The notes below the pieces were generated by a model. That model saw only the letters and a program-made list of their open reading frames with translations. It was not told the origin of the DNA and ran no database searches. 41,235 bases of DNA from 2-02-FULL-46-13 sp036517235. GTDB lineage: Bacteria; Patescibacteriota; Minisyncoccia; Phycocordibacterales; DSPV01. Each line of letters begins with the position of its first letter. The stretch's first letter is position 1. Shown here piece by piece: positions 1 through 7,632 of the stretch. The stretch lies in NCBI GenBank assembly GCA_036517235.1, contig DATDXL010000013.1, positions 1-41,235 of the forward strand, given 5' to 3'. Position numbers and translations under genes: made by a program.

Positions 1-444
1 GTGCGTAAAGAGGACGAGGTGATGCTTGGTACGGCTCCCGAGCTCTCTGAGCTCATTCAGACGCTCACCAAAGAGGAGCTGAGTAAAGATCTCGGCAAAG
101 CCGGTCTTGAAACGCTCTCTATCATTCTCTACTTCGGTCCCATCACTCGGTCTGAAATAGACTATATACGCGGAGTCAACTCAACGTTCGTCCTTCGGAC
201 ACTTCTCATACGCGGCCTCATCGAACGAGTCCAGAACAAAGCCGACCAGCGAAGCTTTCTATACAAACCCACCTTTGAGCTTCTCTCGCATCTTGGCATC
301 AAAGATATACAGCACTTGCCTGAATATAAGGTAGCCAGGAACGAACTTGAGGCGTTCAGAAAGGCCCAGTCCGAGCGAGACGAGTCCGAAAAAACGCTCG
401 AGCAGGCGCAATCTGCGCCGCAATCAACTCCCTTGGTATCATGA
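1..444 (+). CDS. scpB: Segregation and condensation protein B, C-terminal part (cut by window edge)
   Basis: ScpB pairs with ScpA and SMC to form the bacterial condensin that compacts and segregates the chromosome. The visible 147 residues hold the second winged-helix domain: GLETLSIILYFGPITRSEI (about 36-54), then EIDYIRGVNS (53-62), which is the most conserved ScpB stretch. The first winged helix, normally before this, is missing, so the gene starts outside the window and the GTG at base 1 is not the real start. The C-terminal tail after residue 110 is charged, Gln/Glu-rich and low in complexity. The stop overlaps the next start by 4 bases (ATGA), so the two genes are probably translationally coupled. 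The family call is firm; the true length is unknown. Confidence 0.9.
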   Translation: MRKEDEVMLGTAPELSELIQTLTKEELSKDLGKAGLETLSIILYFGPITRSEIDYIRGVNSTFVLRTLLIRGLIERVQNKADQRSFLYKPTFELLSHLGIKDIQHLPEYKVARNELEAFRKAQSERDESEKTLEQAQSAPQSTPLVS

Positions 445-1472
445 ATGTGAACATGAAACCGTATGAACCGTCACCTGTACCGCTCTGGGCGATGAACCTG
501 GTAGGTTTTTGTATGGTCATCACAGGTTCGCTTTTTTTGATACAAACCTACGCAGATGACCTCATTGCCTCTCGTACCGCGATCAGGATGGCAGCAATAA
601 AGACACTCCCTCTTCCCGAACGGCTTGTAGTAAACCCTTTTAAAGATATCTCTCTTGATGCAAAAGCGGCAGTGGTATACGACGTATCGCGTGAACGATT
701 TATCTATGCCCTTAATGAAGAATCTCAGCTTCCGTTGGCTTCCATAACCAAGCTCATGACTGCCATCGTTTCGTCAGAGACCCTCCCCAGCTTCACCGTC
801 GTACCCATCGTCAAACGCGACATCGAGTACGATCCTAAACTCAAGGTAGGAGAGCGTTGGACCTTGAGCGAACTGTTGCAATATACGCTCATAACCTCTT
901 CCAATACTGGAGCCGACTCGGTAGCCCTCGCCACGGCTTCATTTCTTGAAGGGCAGGGGACGGAGGATATCTCTGACACCGTTCCTAACAGATTCGTTGC
1001 TTCTATGAACGCCAAAGCGAGCGAGCTTGGATTGACCCAAACCTATTTCCTCAACGGCTCCGGTCTTGATACCTATAAAAATGTCGGGGGGGGCTACGGT
1101 TCGGCAAAAGATGTCGCTCTGCTCACGGCCTATATGTTAGAAAAACATGACGATCTCTTTGAAGTGACCCGAGAAGAAACAATGGCTTTCAAAGCACCGG
1201 ACGGACGGACGGTGGAGGCAAAAAATACCAATGCTACGGTTGCCAGCGTTCCTGGATTACTCGGATCGAAAACAGGGCTTACAGACCTAGCAGGCGGCAA
1301 TCTCTCTATCGCTTTTGACGCAAGCTTCGGCGAACCGTTCATCATCACTATTCTTGGTTCTACGCAAGAAGGAAGATTCCAGGATATGCAAAAGCTCTTA
1401 GTAGCCACCATAGACTATCTAGGATCGGCCATTCTAACAGAGGAGACGATGACGTCTCCCGAGACACGATAA
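441..1472 (+). CDS. D-alanyl-D-alanine carboxypeptidase (peptidase S11, penicillin-binding protein)
   Basis: Serine peptidase that trims the terminal D-Ala from peptidoglycan stem peptides outside the membrane. All three penicillin-binding motifs are visible: SITK (101-104, nucleophile Ser101), SSN (153-155) and KTG (277-279). A single hydrophobic segment at about 16-36 serves as signal anchor, so the catalytic domain faces outward. The length of 343 aa is normal for a short S11 enzyme, and the usual C-terminal beta domain and amphipathic anchor are not obvious. It overlaps scpB by 4 bases and is followed after 7 bases by mraY, so it belongs to the envelope operon. Substrate specificity (DacA-like carboxypeptidase or endopeptidase) cannot be read from sequence. 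Confidence 0.9.
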   Translation: MNVNMKPYEPSPVPLWAMNLVGFCMVITGSLFLIQTYADDLIASRTAIRMAAIKTLPLPERLVVNPFKDISLDAKAAVVYDVSRERFIYALNEESQLPLASITKLMTAIVSSETLPSFTVVPIVKRDIEYDPKLKVGERWTLSELLQYTLITSSNTGADSVALATASFLEGQGTEDISDTVPNRFVASMNAKASELGLTQTYFLNGSGLDTYKNVGGGYGSAKDVALLTAYMLEKHDDLFEVTREETMAFKAPDGRTVEAKNTNATVASVPGLLGSKTGLTDLAGGNLSIAFDASFGEPFIITILGSTQEGRFQDMQKLLVATIDYLGSAILTEETMTSPETR

Positions 1473-1479
1473 GAAAAAC

Positions 1480-2550
1480 ATGATCCTCGATGTTGTAAAG
1501 ATATTCGTACCGACTACACTCAGTTTCTTTCTGGGGATAGGCATCTCTACCATACTCAATCATTATCTCTACAAATACAAAGTATGGAAAAAACAACCCG
1601 GTAAGAAGACTTTTTCAGGCGAGGATACTCCGATATTCAATGAGCTCCACAGAACTCGTGAGGTAGGCGTCCCAAAAATGGGAGGCATTCTGATCTGGGC
1701 AAGCCCGCTTGTAACACTCTTCCTCCTGCTTCTCATAGGATGGTTATTTCCGGAAGAGGGGACCCGAAAACTCTTGTTCCTCAGTCGTGACCAAACCTGG
1801 ATCCCATTCGCAACGCTGATCATCGGTGGACTCATCGGTCTCATTGATGACTACCTGGAGGTGCGAGGATCAGGAGACCACATCGGAGGGGGGTTATCGC
1901 TCAAAAAACGCCTGATGATTGTATCTTGCCTCTCATTGCTTATCGCATTCTGGTTCTATGTAAAACTCGAAACGCATGCCATAGGAGTTCCTTTCGTGGG
2001 AGCGATCGACATCGGATGGTTCTTTATACCCCTCTTCTTACTTGTCACTCTCGGCATTTACGCAGGTGGCGTCATAGACGGCATCGACGGGCTTGCGGGG
2101 GGTATTTTTGCCGCGATATTCGCAGCGTACGCGGGCATCGCCTTCTTCCAACAACAGATAAACCTTGCTGCCTTTTGCCTCACCGTCGTAGGCGCGATAC
2201 TCGCATTCCTCTGGTTCAATATACCCCCTGCGCGTTTTTACATGTCTGAGACAGGAAGCATGGCTCTCACGCTGACACTTGCGGTCGTTGCCTTTCTGAC
2301 CGATTCCGTAGATGGCGGCCATGGGGTCTTCGTGCTCCCCATCATCGCATTGCCTTTGGTGCTCACCGTTCTCTCCGACATCATGCAAGTGGTATCAAAG
2401 AAGTTTCGCGGGAAAAAAATATTTCTGGTAGCACCTCTCCATCATCATTTCGAAGCTTTGGGATGGCCGCCCTACAAGGTGACCATGCGTTACTGGGTTA
2501 TCGGTGTTATCTTTGCGGTTATGGGCATGATCGTTGGAATCATTGGATAG
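1480..2550 (+). CDS. mraY: Phospho-N-acetylmuramoyl-pentapeptide-transferase
   Basis: Integral membrane enzyme that transfers phospho-MurNAc-pentapeptide from UDP to undecaprenyl phosphate, giving lipid I. Family signatures in order: HRTREVGVPKMGG (about 57-69), the Asp pair LIDD (121-124), GVIDGIDGLAGG (197-208) and the HHH motif PLHHHFEALGW (319-329). About ten hydrophobic segments are visible and 356 aa is standard. An oddity is that the two Asn residues usually preceding the DGxDGL motif are replaced (AGGVIDGIDGL), as in divergent members. The ATG lies 7 bases after the carboxypeptidase stop and ftsW starts 6 bases downstream. Function is near certain. Confidence 0.95.
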   Translation: MILDVVKIFVPTTLSFFLGIGISTILNHYLYKYKVWKKQPGKKTFSGEDTPIFNELHRTREVGVPKMGGILIWASPLVTLFLLLLIGWLFPEEGTRKLLFLSRDQTWIPFATLIIGGLIGLIDDYLEVRGSGDHIGGGLSLKKRLMIVSCLSLLIAFWFYVKLETHAIGVPFVGAIDIGWFFIPLFLLVTLGIYAGGVIDGIDGLAGGIFAAIFAAYAGIAFFQQQINLAAFCLTVVGAILAFLWFNIPPARFYMSETGSMALTLTLAVVAFLTDSVDGGHGVFVLPIIALPLVLTVLSDIMQVVSKKFRGKKIFLVAPLHHHFEALGWPPYKVTMRYWVIGVIFAVMGMIVGIIG

Positions 2551-2556
2551 AAAACT

Positions 2557-3666
2557 ATGTGGCAAACACGTAATCCTGTAAACGGGTGGCTCCTGACCAT
2601 ACTCCTTATGCTGATAGGCTTCGGTTTTATCATCTTTCTTTCGGCATCTGTAGGACTCGTGGCGCGTGATTCGGGAGCGGATTTTAAATCAATCGTCTTC
2701 AGTCAGACCGTTCTGGGACTCTTGCCCGGACTAGCGCTTATGTACATACTCTCCCGCCTTTCCTATAAAACGTTCCGTCGGATTTCTTTTTATCTTCTGT
2801 TGGTCGCTATCGCCATCTCGCTTCTCGTCTTTATCCCGGGGATCGGCTTCGAGCACGGAGGAGCCCAGCGTTGGATATCCGTGGGTTCTCACACCTTTCA
2901 ACCATCTGAACTCCTCAAGATCGCTATCATCATTTATCTAGCGGCGTGGCTTGCGGCATTCAAGCACAAAGCAACCACTATCCAGTGGGGTGTCCTTCCT
3001 TTTCTCGTTATAATCATCGGGGTCGGCGGGGGACTCCTCTTAAGCCAGCCTGATATAGATACCTTCCTGGTCATCATCGCGAGTTCTACGGCAATGTACT
3101 TTGTGGCGGGAGCGAAATGGAAACACATCGCAGGCTTCCTCATACTAATGCTCATCATCGGCACTGCGCTCATTTTCACGTTTCCCTATGCCAAAGAACG
3201 CATACTTACGTTCGTCGACCCCTCACGTGACTCGCTAGGCGCAGGCTACCAGATCCAGCAGTCCTTGATAGCCATCGGATCCGGAGGCCTTTTTGGGAGA
3301 GGTTTCGGAAAAAGCATCCAAAAATTCAACTACCTTCCCGAACCGATAGGGGATAGCGTCTATGCGGTTGCCAGTGAGGAATTCGGATTTTTCGGTAGCT
3401 CTTGCCTTCTCCTGCTCTTCTTTCTGCTTGCCCATCAAGGGTTGCGTGTCGCATCGCGCGCACCTGACCTCTTTGGGAGACTGCTTGCTACCGGCATTGT
3501 CATCATGTTCGTCTCCCAGGCCTTTGACAACATCGGCGCGATGATAGGTCTTTTTCCGCTCTCAGGCATAACCCTGCCATTCGTCAGCCACGGGGGCTCG
3601 GCGCTTCTCTTTACACTTGCGGAAGCGGGGATGTTGCTTTCGATTTCAAGAGCTTCGCACCAGTAG
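2557..3666 (+). CDS. ftsW: FtsW/RodA-family peptidoglycan glycosyltransferase, probably FtsW
   Basis: SEDS-family polymerase that links lipid II into glycan strands, partnered with a class B PBP. The protein has 369 aa with about ten membrane segments. Signatures are PSELLKIA (about 117-124), the extracellular loop motif LPEPIGDSVYAVASEEFGF (about 258-276) containing the conserved acidic residues, and PFVSHGGSALL near residue 341, where the usual Tyr of the SYGGS motif is His. It sits between mraY and murG, the classical dcw order, which favours FtsW over RodA. It starts 6 bases after mraY and no separate promoter is visible. Confidence 0.92.
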   Translation: MWQTRNPVNGWLLTILLMLIGFGFIIFLSASVGLVARDSGADFKSIVFSQTVLGLLPGLALMYILSRLSYKTFRRISFYLLLVAIAISLLVFIPGIGFEHGGAQRWISVGSHTFQPSELLKIAIIIYLAAWLAAFKHKATTIQWGVLPFLVIIIGVGGGLLLSQPDIDTFLVIIASSTAMYFVAGAKWKHIAGFLILMLIIGTALIFTFPYAKERILTFVDPSRDSLGAGYQIQQSLIAIGSGGLFGRGFGKSIQKFNYLPEPIGDSVYAVASEEFGFFGSSCLLLLFFLLAHQGLRVASRAPDLFGRLLATGIVIMFVSQAFDNIGAMIGLFPLSGITLPFVSHGGSALLFTLAEAGMLLSISRASHQ

Positions 3667-3698
3667 TAACCCAAACGTATCGTGTATACTTAAGAGGT

Positions 3699-4826
3699 AT
3701 GAGAATATTACTCACCGGAGGCGGTTCCGGGGGACATTTCTACCCCCTCATCGCCGTTGCTGAAGAACTCAACCGAATAGCGCGTGAAGAAAAACTCGTC
3801 AAACCCGAGCTCTATTTCATGTCCGACGAACCCTATGATCAAAAGGCGCTCTTTGATAACGATATCGAATTTCGTCGTGTACCAGCGGGCAAGTTACGCA
3901 GATACGCATCCCTGCAAAACGCTCTAGATGTACTAAAGACAACTCTTGGAGTCATACGTGCCCTTGTTTCCGTCTTTTGGATATATCCTGATGTTATTTT
4001 CAGCAAGGGGGGATATGGAAGCTTCCCCGCGACATTTGCCGCAAGAATACTCAGAATCCCGCTCTTTATCCACGAATCGGACACTGTTCCTGGGCGGGCG
4101 AACGGGCGAGCAGGAAAACAAGCGGCAAGGATAGCTGTTACTTTTGCGGAAACGGCACAGTATTTTCCAAAAACTAAAGTGGCATGGACAGGGACTCCTA
4201 TCCGAAATGCCTTGCGAGAGGTTGCTAAGGAGGGAGCCCATGAACTGCTACAGTTCGAAAAGACGGTTCCGACCATCCTGGTCCTCGGTGGCTCCCTCGG
4301 CGCGGAGATAATCAATAATGCAATACTGGACTCGCTCCCAAACCTTGTGAACGAATTCCAGATCATACACCAGACCGGCGAGAAAAATCTGACGGTAGTT
4401 TCAGGCATAAGCAAGACGATACTCGAAAAGAACGCCCACGCCGCTAGGTATAAACCGTTCGATTTTCTACACGACGAAGCTCTCACTACCGCCGCGGGAG
4501 CAAGTGACCTCGTGGTCTCGCGTGCGGGTGCGGGAGCTCTATCTGAGATAGCCCTCTGGGGAAAACCGTCGCTCATCATCCCCATTACGGACAGCAACGG
4601 AGACCATCAACGAAAAAACGCCATCGCCTATGAGAATGCCGGAGCCTGCATCGTCATCGAAGAAGCCAACCTCAAGCCACATATTCTTATTACCGAGATT
4701 CGAAGGATCATCGGAGACCAAAAGCTTCGCGAGCGGATGTCTGAGAACGCCCTTAAATTCGCAAAACCGGACGCTGCCGAGAAGATTGCGCGCGCGATAA
4801 TCACTCTTGCCCTCAAACACGAATAG
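3699..4826 (+). CDS. murG: UDP-GlcNAc:lipid I N-acetylglucosaminyltransferase
   Basis: Peripheral membrane GT28 enzyme that adds GlcNAc to lipid I to make lipid II, the substrate of the preceding FtsW. The N-terminal lipid-I loop GGGSGGHFYP is at residues 7-16, a second glycine loop LVLGGSLGA is near 195-203, and the UDP-GlcNAc site includes VVSRAGAGALSEIALWGKP (about 271-289). The length of 375 aa is typical. The start is preceded by TATACT (3685-3690) and by AAGAGG only one base before ATG, too close for a normal ribosome site. This gene may therefore have its own promoter with a leader of zero to a few bases, as well as readthrough from ftsW. Confidence 0.95.
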   Translation: MRILLTGGGSGGHFYPLIAVAEELNRIAREEKLVKPELYFMSDEPYDQKALFDNDIEFRRVPAGKLRRYASLQNALDVLKTTLGVIRALVSVFWIYPDVIFSKGGYGSFPATFAARILRIPLFIHESDTVPGRANGRAGKQAARIAVTFAETAQYFPKTKVAWTGTPIRNALREVAKEGAHELLQFEKTVPTILVLGGSLGAEIINNAILDSLPNLVNEFQIIHQTGEKNLTVVSGISKTILEKNAHAARYKPFDFLHDEALTTAAGASDLVVSRAGAGALSEIALWGKPSLIIPITDSNGDHQRKNAIAYENAGACIVIEEANLKPHILITEIRRIIGDQKLRERMSENALKFAKPDAAEKIARAIITLALKHE

Positions 4827-4864
4827 GGATAACCCTTGAATGTCGGTGATTTTACGTAAGTACT

Positions 4865-4904
4865 ATCCTATTATTATTTGACGGTCGTCATATTATAATA
4901 GGAT
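4865..4904. promoter_or_regulatory. 40-bp imperfect palindrome upstream of the PaaX/Cas2-like gene
   Basis: Starts ATCCTATTATTATTTGACGG and reads back as its complement around a central GG/TC, with only two T-T mismatches in 20 pairs. It contains TATAAT (4894-4899), a likely -10 box that places transcription start about 19 bases before the ATG at 4925. A protein bound to the palindrome would cover this promoter. A closely related palindrome lies just beyond the gene at 5506-5547. Confidence 0.75.
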
Positions 4905-4924
4905 GTCTCATCGGACCATAAAAT

Positions 4925-5494
4925 ATGGGGAAATTAGAGCAATCAGTGAAAATCCGCACGCGGAATACGAAAATAACTCGTGCAATACTTCTTACGTTGT
5001 TACTCGCAACAGCAGCCGCACTAAACCCGCAGGCACTAGTACGGGGAGTGCTGAAGGAATTAAAATCACCTAAGAGCAAACGTCGCGACTCACAAAATGC
5101 GATCTATGTAGCACGTGCTCGGCTTGCCAAGCAAGGACTTATCGAGTACCGAGAAGGCTTCTGGGAGGCAACAATCAAGGGAAGGAGGGCATTTCAAGTA
5201 ATGACTCTTTCTGAACAAATCCGAAAAAAACCTCGACGGTGGGATAAGAAGTGGCGTCTTCTTATTTTTGACATCACAGAATCAAAAAGAGGATTGCGGG
5301 CAAAAGTTCGAAACACACTTTCTACAATGGGGTTTCGAAAACTTCAGAACAGTGTCTGGGTGTATCCGTATGATTGTGAAGATCTTATTGCCCTCCTTAA
5401 GGCAGATTTTGAAATCGGAAAGGAGCTTCTGTATATCATCGCCGATGAAGTTGAAAATGATCACTGGCTAAAAAGGGAATTCCAGTTATCTTGA
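4925..5494 (+). CDS. PaaX-like protein: winged helix plus Cas2-type ferredoxin-fold domain
   Basis: 189 aa. Residues about 15-90 look like a winged-helix DNA-binding domain: a helical segment NTKITRAILLTLLLATA, then ARARLAKQGLIEYREGFW and the wing. Residues about 108-186 match the PaaX C-terminal/Cas2-like fold: KKWRLLIFDITES with Asp116 at the Cas2 catalytic position, LRAKVRNTLSTMGF, LQNSVWVYPYD and ELLYIIADE. PaaX proteins are repressors; stand-alone proteins of this type are common in Patescibacteria and are often labelled Cas2, but no cas gene or CRISPR array is in this window. The gene is visibly more A/T-rich than murG and is bracketed by related 40-bp palindromes at 4865-4904 and 5506-5547. 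Autoregulation or a small mobile unit are both possible. The fold is fairly secure and the role is not known. Confidence 0.7.
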   Translation: MGKLEQSVKIRTRNTKITRAILLTLLLATAAALNPQALVRGVLKELKSPKSKRRDSQNAIYVARARLAKQGLIEYREGFWEATIKGRRAFQVMTLSEQIRKKPRRWDKKWRLLIFDITESKRGLRAKVRNTLSTMGFRKLQNSVWVYPYDCEDLIALLKADFEIGKELLYIIADEVENDHWLKREFQLS

Positions 5495-5505
5495 TTGCCT
5501 ACATG

Positions 5506-5547
5506 AATCCTATAATAATAGTGCGGTCGCACTATTATTATAGGATT
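5506..5547. repeat. Perfect 42-bp palindrome downstream of the PaaX/Cas2-like gene
   Basis: Arms of 20 bp, AATCCTATAATAATAGTGCG and its exact complement, are separated by two bases. The inner 40 bp match the upstream palindrome at 30 of 40 positions. Four arm positions (counted from the end: 8, 15, 16, 17) differ together with their partners, so pairing is kept. There is no T tract, so it is not a normal terminator. Confidence 0.8.
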
Positions 5548-5574
5548 CGGAAAAAGGGTAAAAAGTGTGTGAAC

Positions 5575-5611
5575 GAAAAAACAGCCTCGACCCAGGGAAG
5601 GGGAGGCTGTT
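5575..5611 (-). terminator. Intrinsic terminator of the minus-strand gene at 5630-6100
   Basis: Inverted repeat AACAGCCTC (5580-5588) and GAGGCTGTT (5603-5611). On the minus strand the stem is followed by six T residues (complement of 5575-5580). Confidence 0.8.
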
Positions 5612-5629
5612 GGGGAAGAACGGGACGTC

Positions 5630-6100
5630 TCAACGGTGGTAGATGTCTTCGTCGGACATGGGTACTTGATCCTGCGACCGATGGTCCTCAGACAAAGGCA
5701 TCTGCCGAGAACTCAAGTCGTTCGTGTTGAAATGAAGGATATAGCGGTGAGGGTCAATAAGTTGACGAACTAAATTGCTTGAAAAGCCCGTTTCTTGCGC
5801 CATTCCTGCTACTACTTGAGGAATGCGGTAACCTTCTTTCAACTGGATTGGTTTGCCTGTCAGGAGCTCCTCAACAAAAGCTCTCTCAACGACCCGACGA
5901 TTGTACTCATCAGCTTGCCTTTCGTGCACTATTCTTTTTTGGACCTCAGCTGTAACACTTACAATGCCAATGAGGGAGCCGAGAGAAAGAGCGGCGCCAA
6001 TAAGAATAGGCTTGTATCCTTTTCCAAAGACAAAAAAGACTATTCCCATCACTAAGATGCCGAAAAGGAGTAGCCCGACGACAGATTGAAAGGTATTCAT
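5630..6100 (-). CDS. Hypothetical membrane protein with two N-terminal membrane spans
   Basis: 156 aa. Residues about 7-26 and 30-50 are hydrophobic with a short GKGYKP turn between, giving a helical hairpin. The rest (from about residue 55) is soluble, charged, and ends in a Ser/Asp/Gln-rich tail. I do not recognise a family. The gene stands alone, convergent with the PaaX-like gene and divergent from gltX, and it has its own terminator at 5575-5611. Upstream lies an inverted repeat, ACGTGCGT (6127-6134) with ACGCACGT (6141-6148), that could be an operator for it or for gltX. The reading frame is believable because of the transmembrane pattern and the matching terminator; function is unknown. 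Confidence 0.65.
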   Translation of the reverse strand: MNTFQSVVGLLLFGILVMGIVFFVFGKGYKPILIGAALSLGSLIGIVSVTAEVQKRIVHERQADEYNRRVVERAFVEELLTGKPIQLKEGYRIPQVVAGMAQETGFSSNLVRQLIDPHRYILHFNTNDLSSRQMPLSEDHRSQDQVPMSDEDIYHR

Positions 6101-6126
6101 AGTATCTTAAATGTGCCAAGTCAGCC

Positions 6127-6177
6127 ACGTGCGTAATTTGACGCACGTTTAGAAACCGACATTTCTGATTGTCAGAA
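6127..6177. promoter_or_regulatory. Two inverted repeats between divergent genes (possible operator)
   Basis: ACGTGCGT/ACGCACGT (6127-6134 and 6141-6148, 6-base spacer) and TTCTGA/TCAGAA (6163-6168 and 6172-6177) lie side by side between the membrane protein and gltX. There is no U tract beside either. They look like protein-binding sites, but nothing in the window identifies the regulator. Confidence 0.45.
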
Positions 6178-6241
6178 TATCATAAATATAACACATGTCA
6201 ATGGCAGCGTCTCCATTTCAAAGTATGCTAAAATGACTTTT

Positions 6242-7591
6242 ATGCCAGACTCGCAACCGATCGTATGTCGCTTCGCGCCAAGCCCAACGGGATTTCTCCA
6301 TGTCGGGGGGGCACGCTCCGCGCTATTCAACTATCTCTTTGCCAAGCAGAATAACGGCAAGCTGATTTTGCGCATTGAAGACACTGATAAGGAACGTTCA
6401 AAGCCGGAGTATGAAAAAGATATTTTGGACGCGTTTGAGTGGCTCCAGATCGACTTTGATGAGACTTACCGCCAATCAGAGCGCCTCGATATACATAAAA
6501 AGCAACTAGCCAGACTGCTTGAGTCCGGTGCCGCGTTCCACTCAAAAGAAATGGTCACTGAAGCGGGCCAGCGCTCCGACGTGATACGGTTCAAGAACCC
6601 CAACAAACACGTTGCGTTCGATGACCTCATCAAGGGGCGCGTGGAATTCGATACCACCGAGCTTGGAGACTTCGTCATCGCCAAGAGCGAAGACGAACCC
6701 ATTTTCCACCTGGCAAACGTTATCGACGATGCAGACATGGGCATTACGCACATCATCCGTGGCGAAGAACATATCTCCAACACGCCGCGCCAAATCCTTC
6801 TTTGGGAAGCCCTCGGCGTCACACCGCCTATTTACGCCCATATACCCCTCATACTCGCACCTGATCGGTCAAAACTCTCAAAAAGAAAGCACGGAGAGAC
6901 TGTCTCTGTAAAATATTACCGCGACCGAGGATACCTACCCGAAGCGCTCACCAACTATCTTGCGTTCCTCGGGTGGAACCCGGGCGACGAGCGTGAAGTG
7001 CTCTCGAGAGATGTGCTCATCAAGGAATTCCGCCTGGATAAGGTGCAAAAAGGTGGTGCGATATTCTCTGTCGAGAAACTTAACTGGATGAACAAAGCCT
7101 ACCTTCTCCAAGCTCCTCGTGACAAAGTTATCGCGAATATCACGGACAGATTGTCGGCGTGGGGCAGATTCTCTTCCTTCACGCTCCACCAAATCGATAC
7201 GCTCGCGGCGCTGGTCCTCGACCGCATCCACTATTTCGGCGAAATCGAAGAAATGCTCACAGCAGGAGAGTTCGACTACCTCCTTCAGGTACCATCCTAC
7301 AAAAAAGAAGCCTTGCTCTGGAGTAAGCATCCAGATCCGGAAACAGCGAAAAAGCATCTGGCACATGTAATCTCATTGCTCTCTGGAACGTCTCAAACTA
7401 TCGATGCTCCAAACATTAAATCGATACTGCTCCCCTACGCCGAAAAAGAAGGGAAGGGGGAAGTGCTCTGGCCGCTCCGATTCGCTCTTTCAGGACGTGA
7501 GAAATCGATAGATCCGTTCAATCTCGTCGCGATACTGGGACGAGATGAGAGCGTCGTCCGCCTCCAAAACGCGCTGTTTCTGTTACAATAA
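6242..7591 (+). CDS. gltX: Glutamyl-tRNA synthetase
   Basis: Class I aminoacyl-tRNA synthetase charging tRNA-Glu (and possibly tRNA-Gln for later amidation). The Rossmann-fold signature FAPSPTGFLHVGG covers residues 11-23 and the KMSKS-type loop is KLSKR (211-215). The length of 449 aa is slightly short of the usual 470-490. I chose ATG 6242 over ATG 6233 because TAAAAT (6229-6234) is a -10 box that would start transcription at about 6242, and the protein then begins directly before the catalytic motif. Conserved tRNA-binding stretches such as RGEEHISNTPRQ are present. GlnRS is unlikely given the GluRS-type signature. The gene forms a single unit followed 41 bases later by an M23 peptidase. 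Confidence 0.95.
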   Translation: MPDSQPIVCRFAPSPTGFLHVGGARSALFNYLFAKQNNGKLILRIEDTDKERSKPEYEKDILDAFEWLQIDFDETYRQSERLDIHKKQLARLLESGAAFHSKEMVTEAGQRSDVIRFKNPNKHVAFDDLIKGRVEFDTTELGDFVIAKSEDEPIFHLANVIDDADMGITHIIRGEEHISNTPRQILLWEALGVTPPIYAHIPLILAPDRSKLSKRKHGETVSVKYYRDRGYLPEALTNYLAFLGWNPGDEREVLSRDVLIKEFRLDKVQKGGAIFSVEKLNWMNKAYLLQAPRDKVIANITDRLSAWGRFSSFTLHQIDTLAALVLDRIHYFGEIEEMLTAGEFDYLLQVPSYKKEALLWSKHPDPETAKKHLAHVISLLSGTSQTIDAPNIKSILLPYAEKEGKGEVLWPLRFALSGREKSIDPFNLVAILGRDESVVRLQNALFLLQ

Positions 7592-7632
7592 AGGTCCGAC
7601 GAAACCCGATTTCGTCTGATAGGGAAAAACCT

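Noticed and set aside
3839..4597. 252-aa frame on the minus strand inside murG
   Set aside because: Antisense shadow of a certain gene; composition is Ser/Arg-rich and it matches no family.
4925..5494. CRISPR-Cas locus suggested by the Cas2-like domain
   Set aside because: No repeat-spacer array and no cas1 or effector gene in the window; the N-terminal winged helix fits PaaX-like proteins.
5506..5547. Ordinary terminator of the PaaX-like gene
   Set aside because: Perfect symmetry and no T tract; it shares design with the upstream palindrome.
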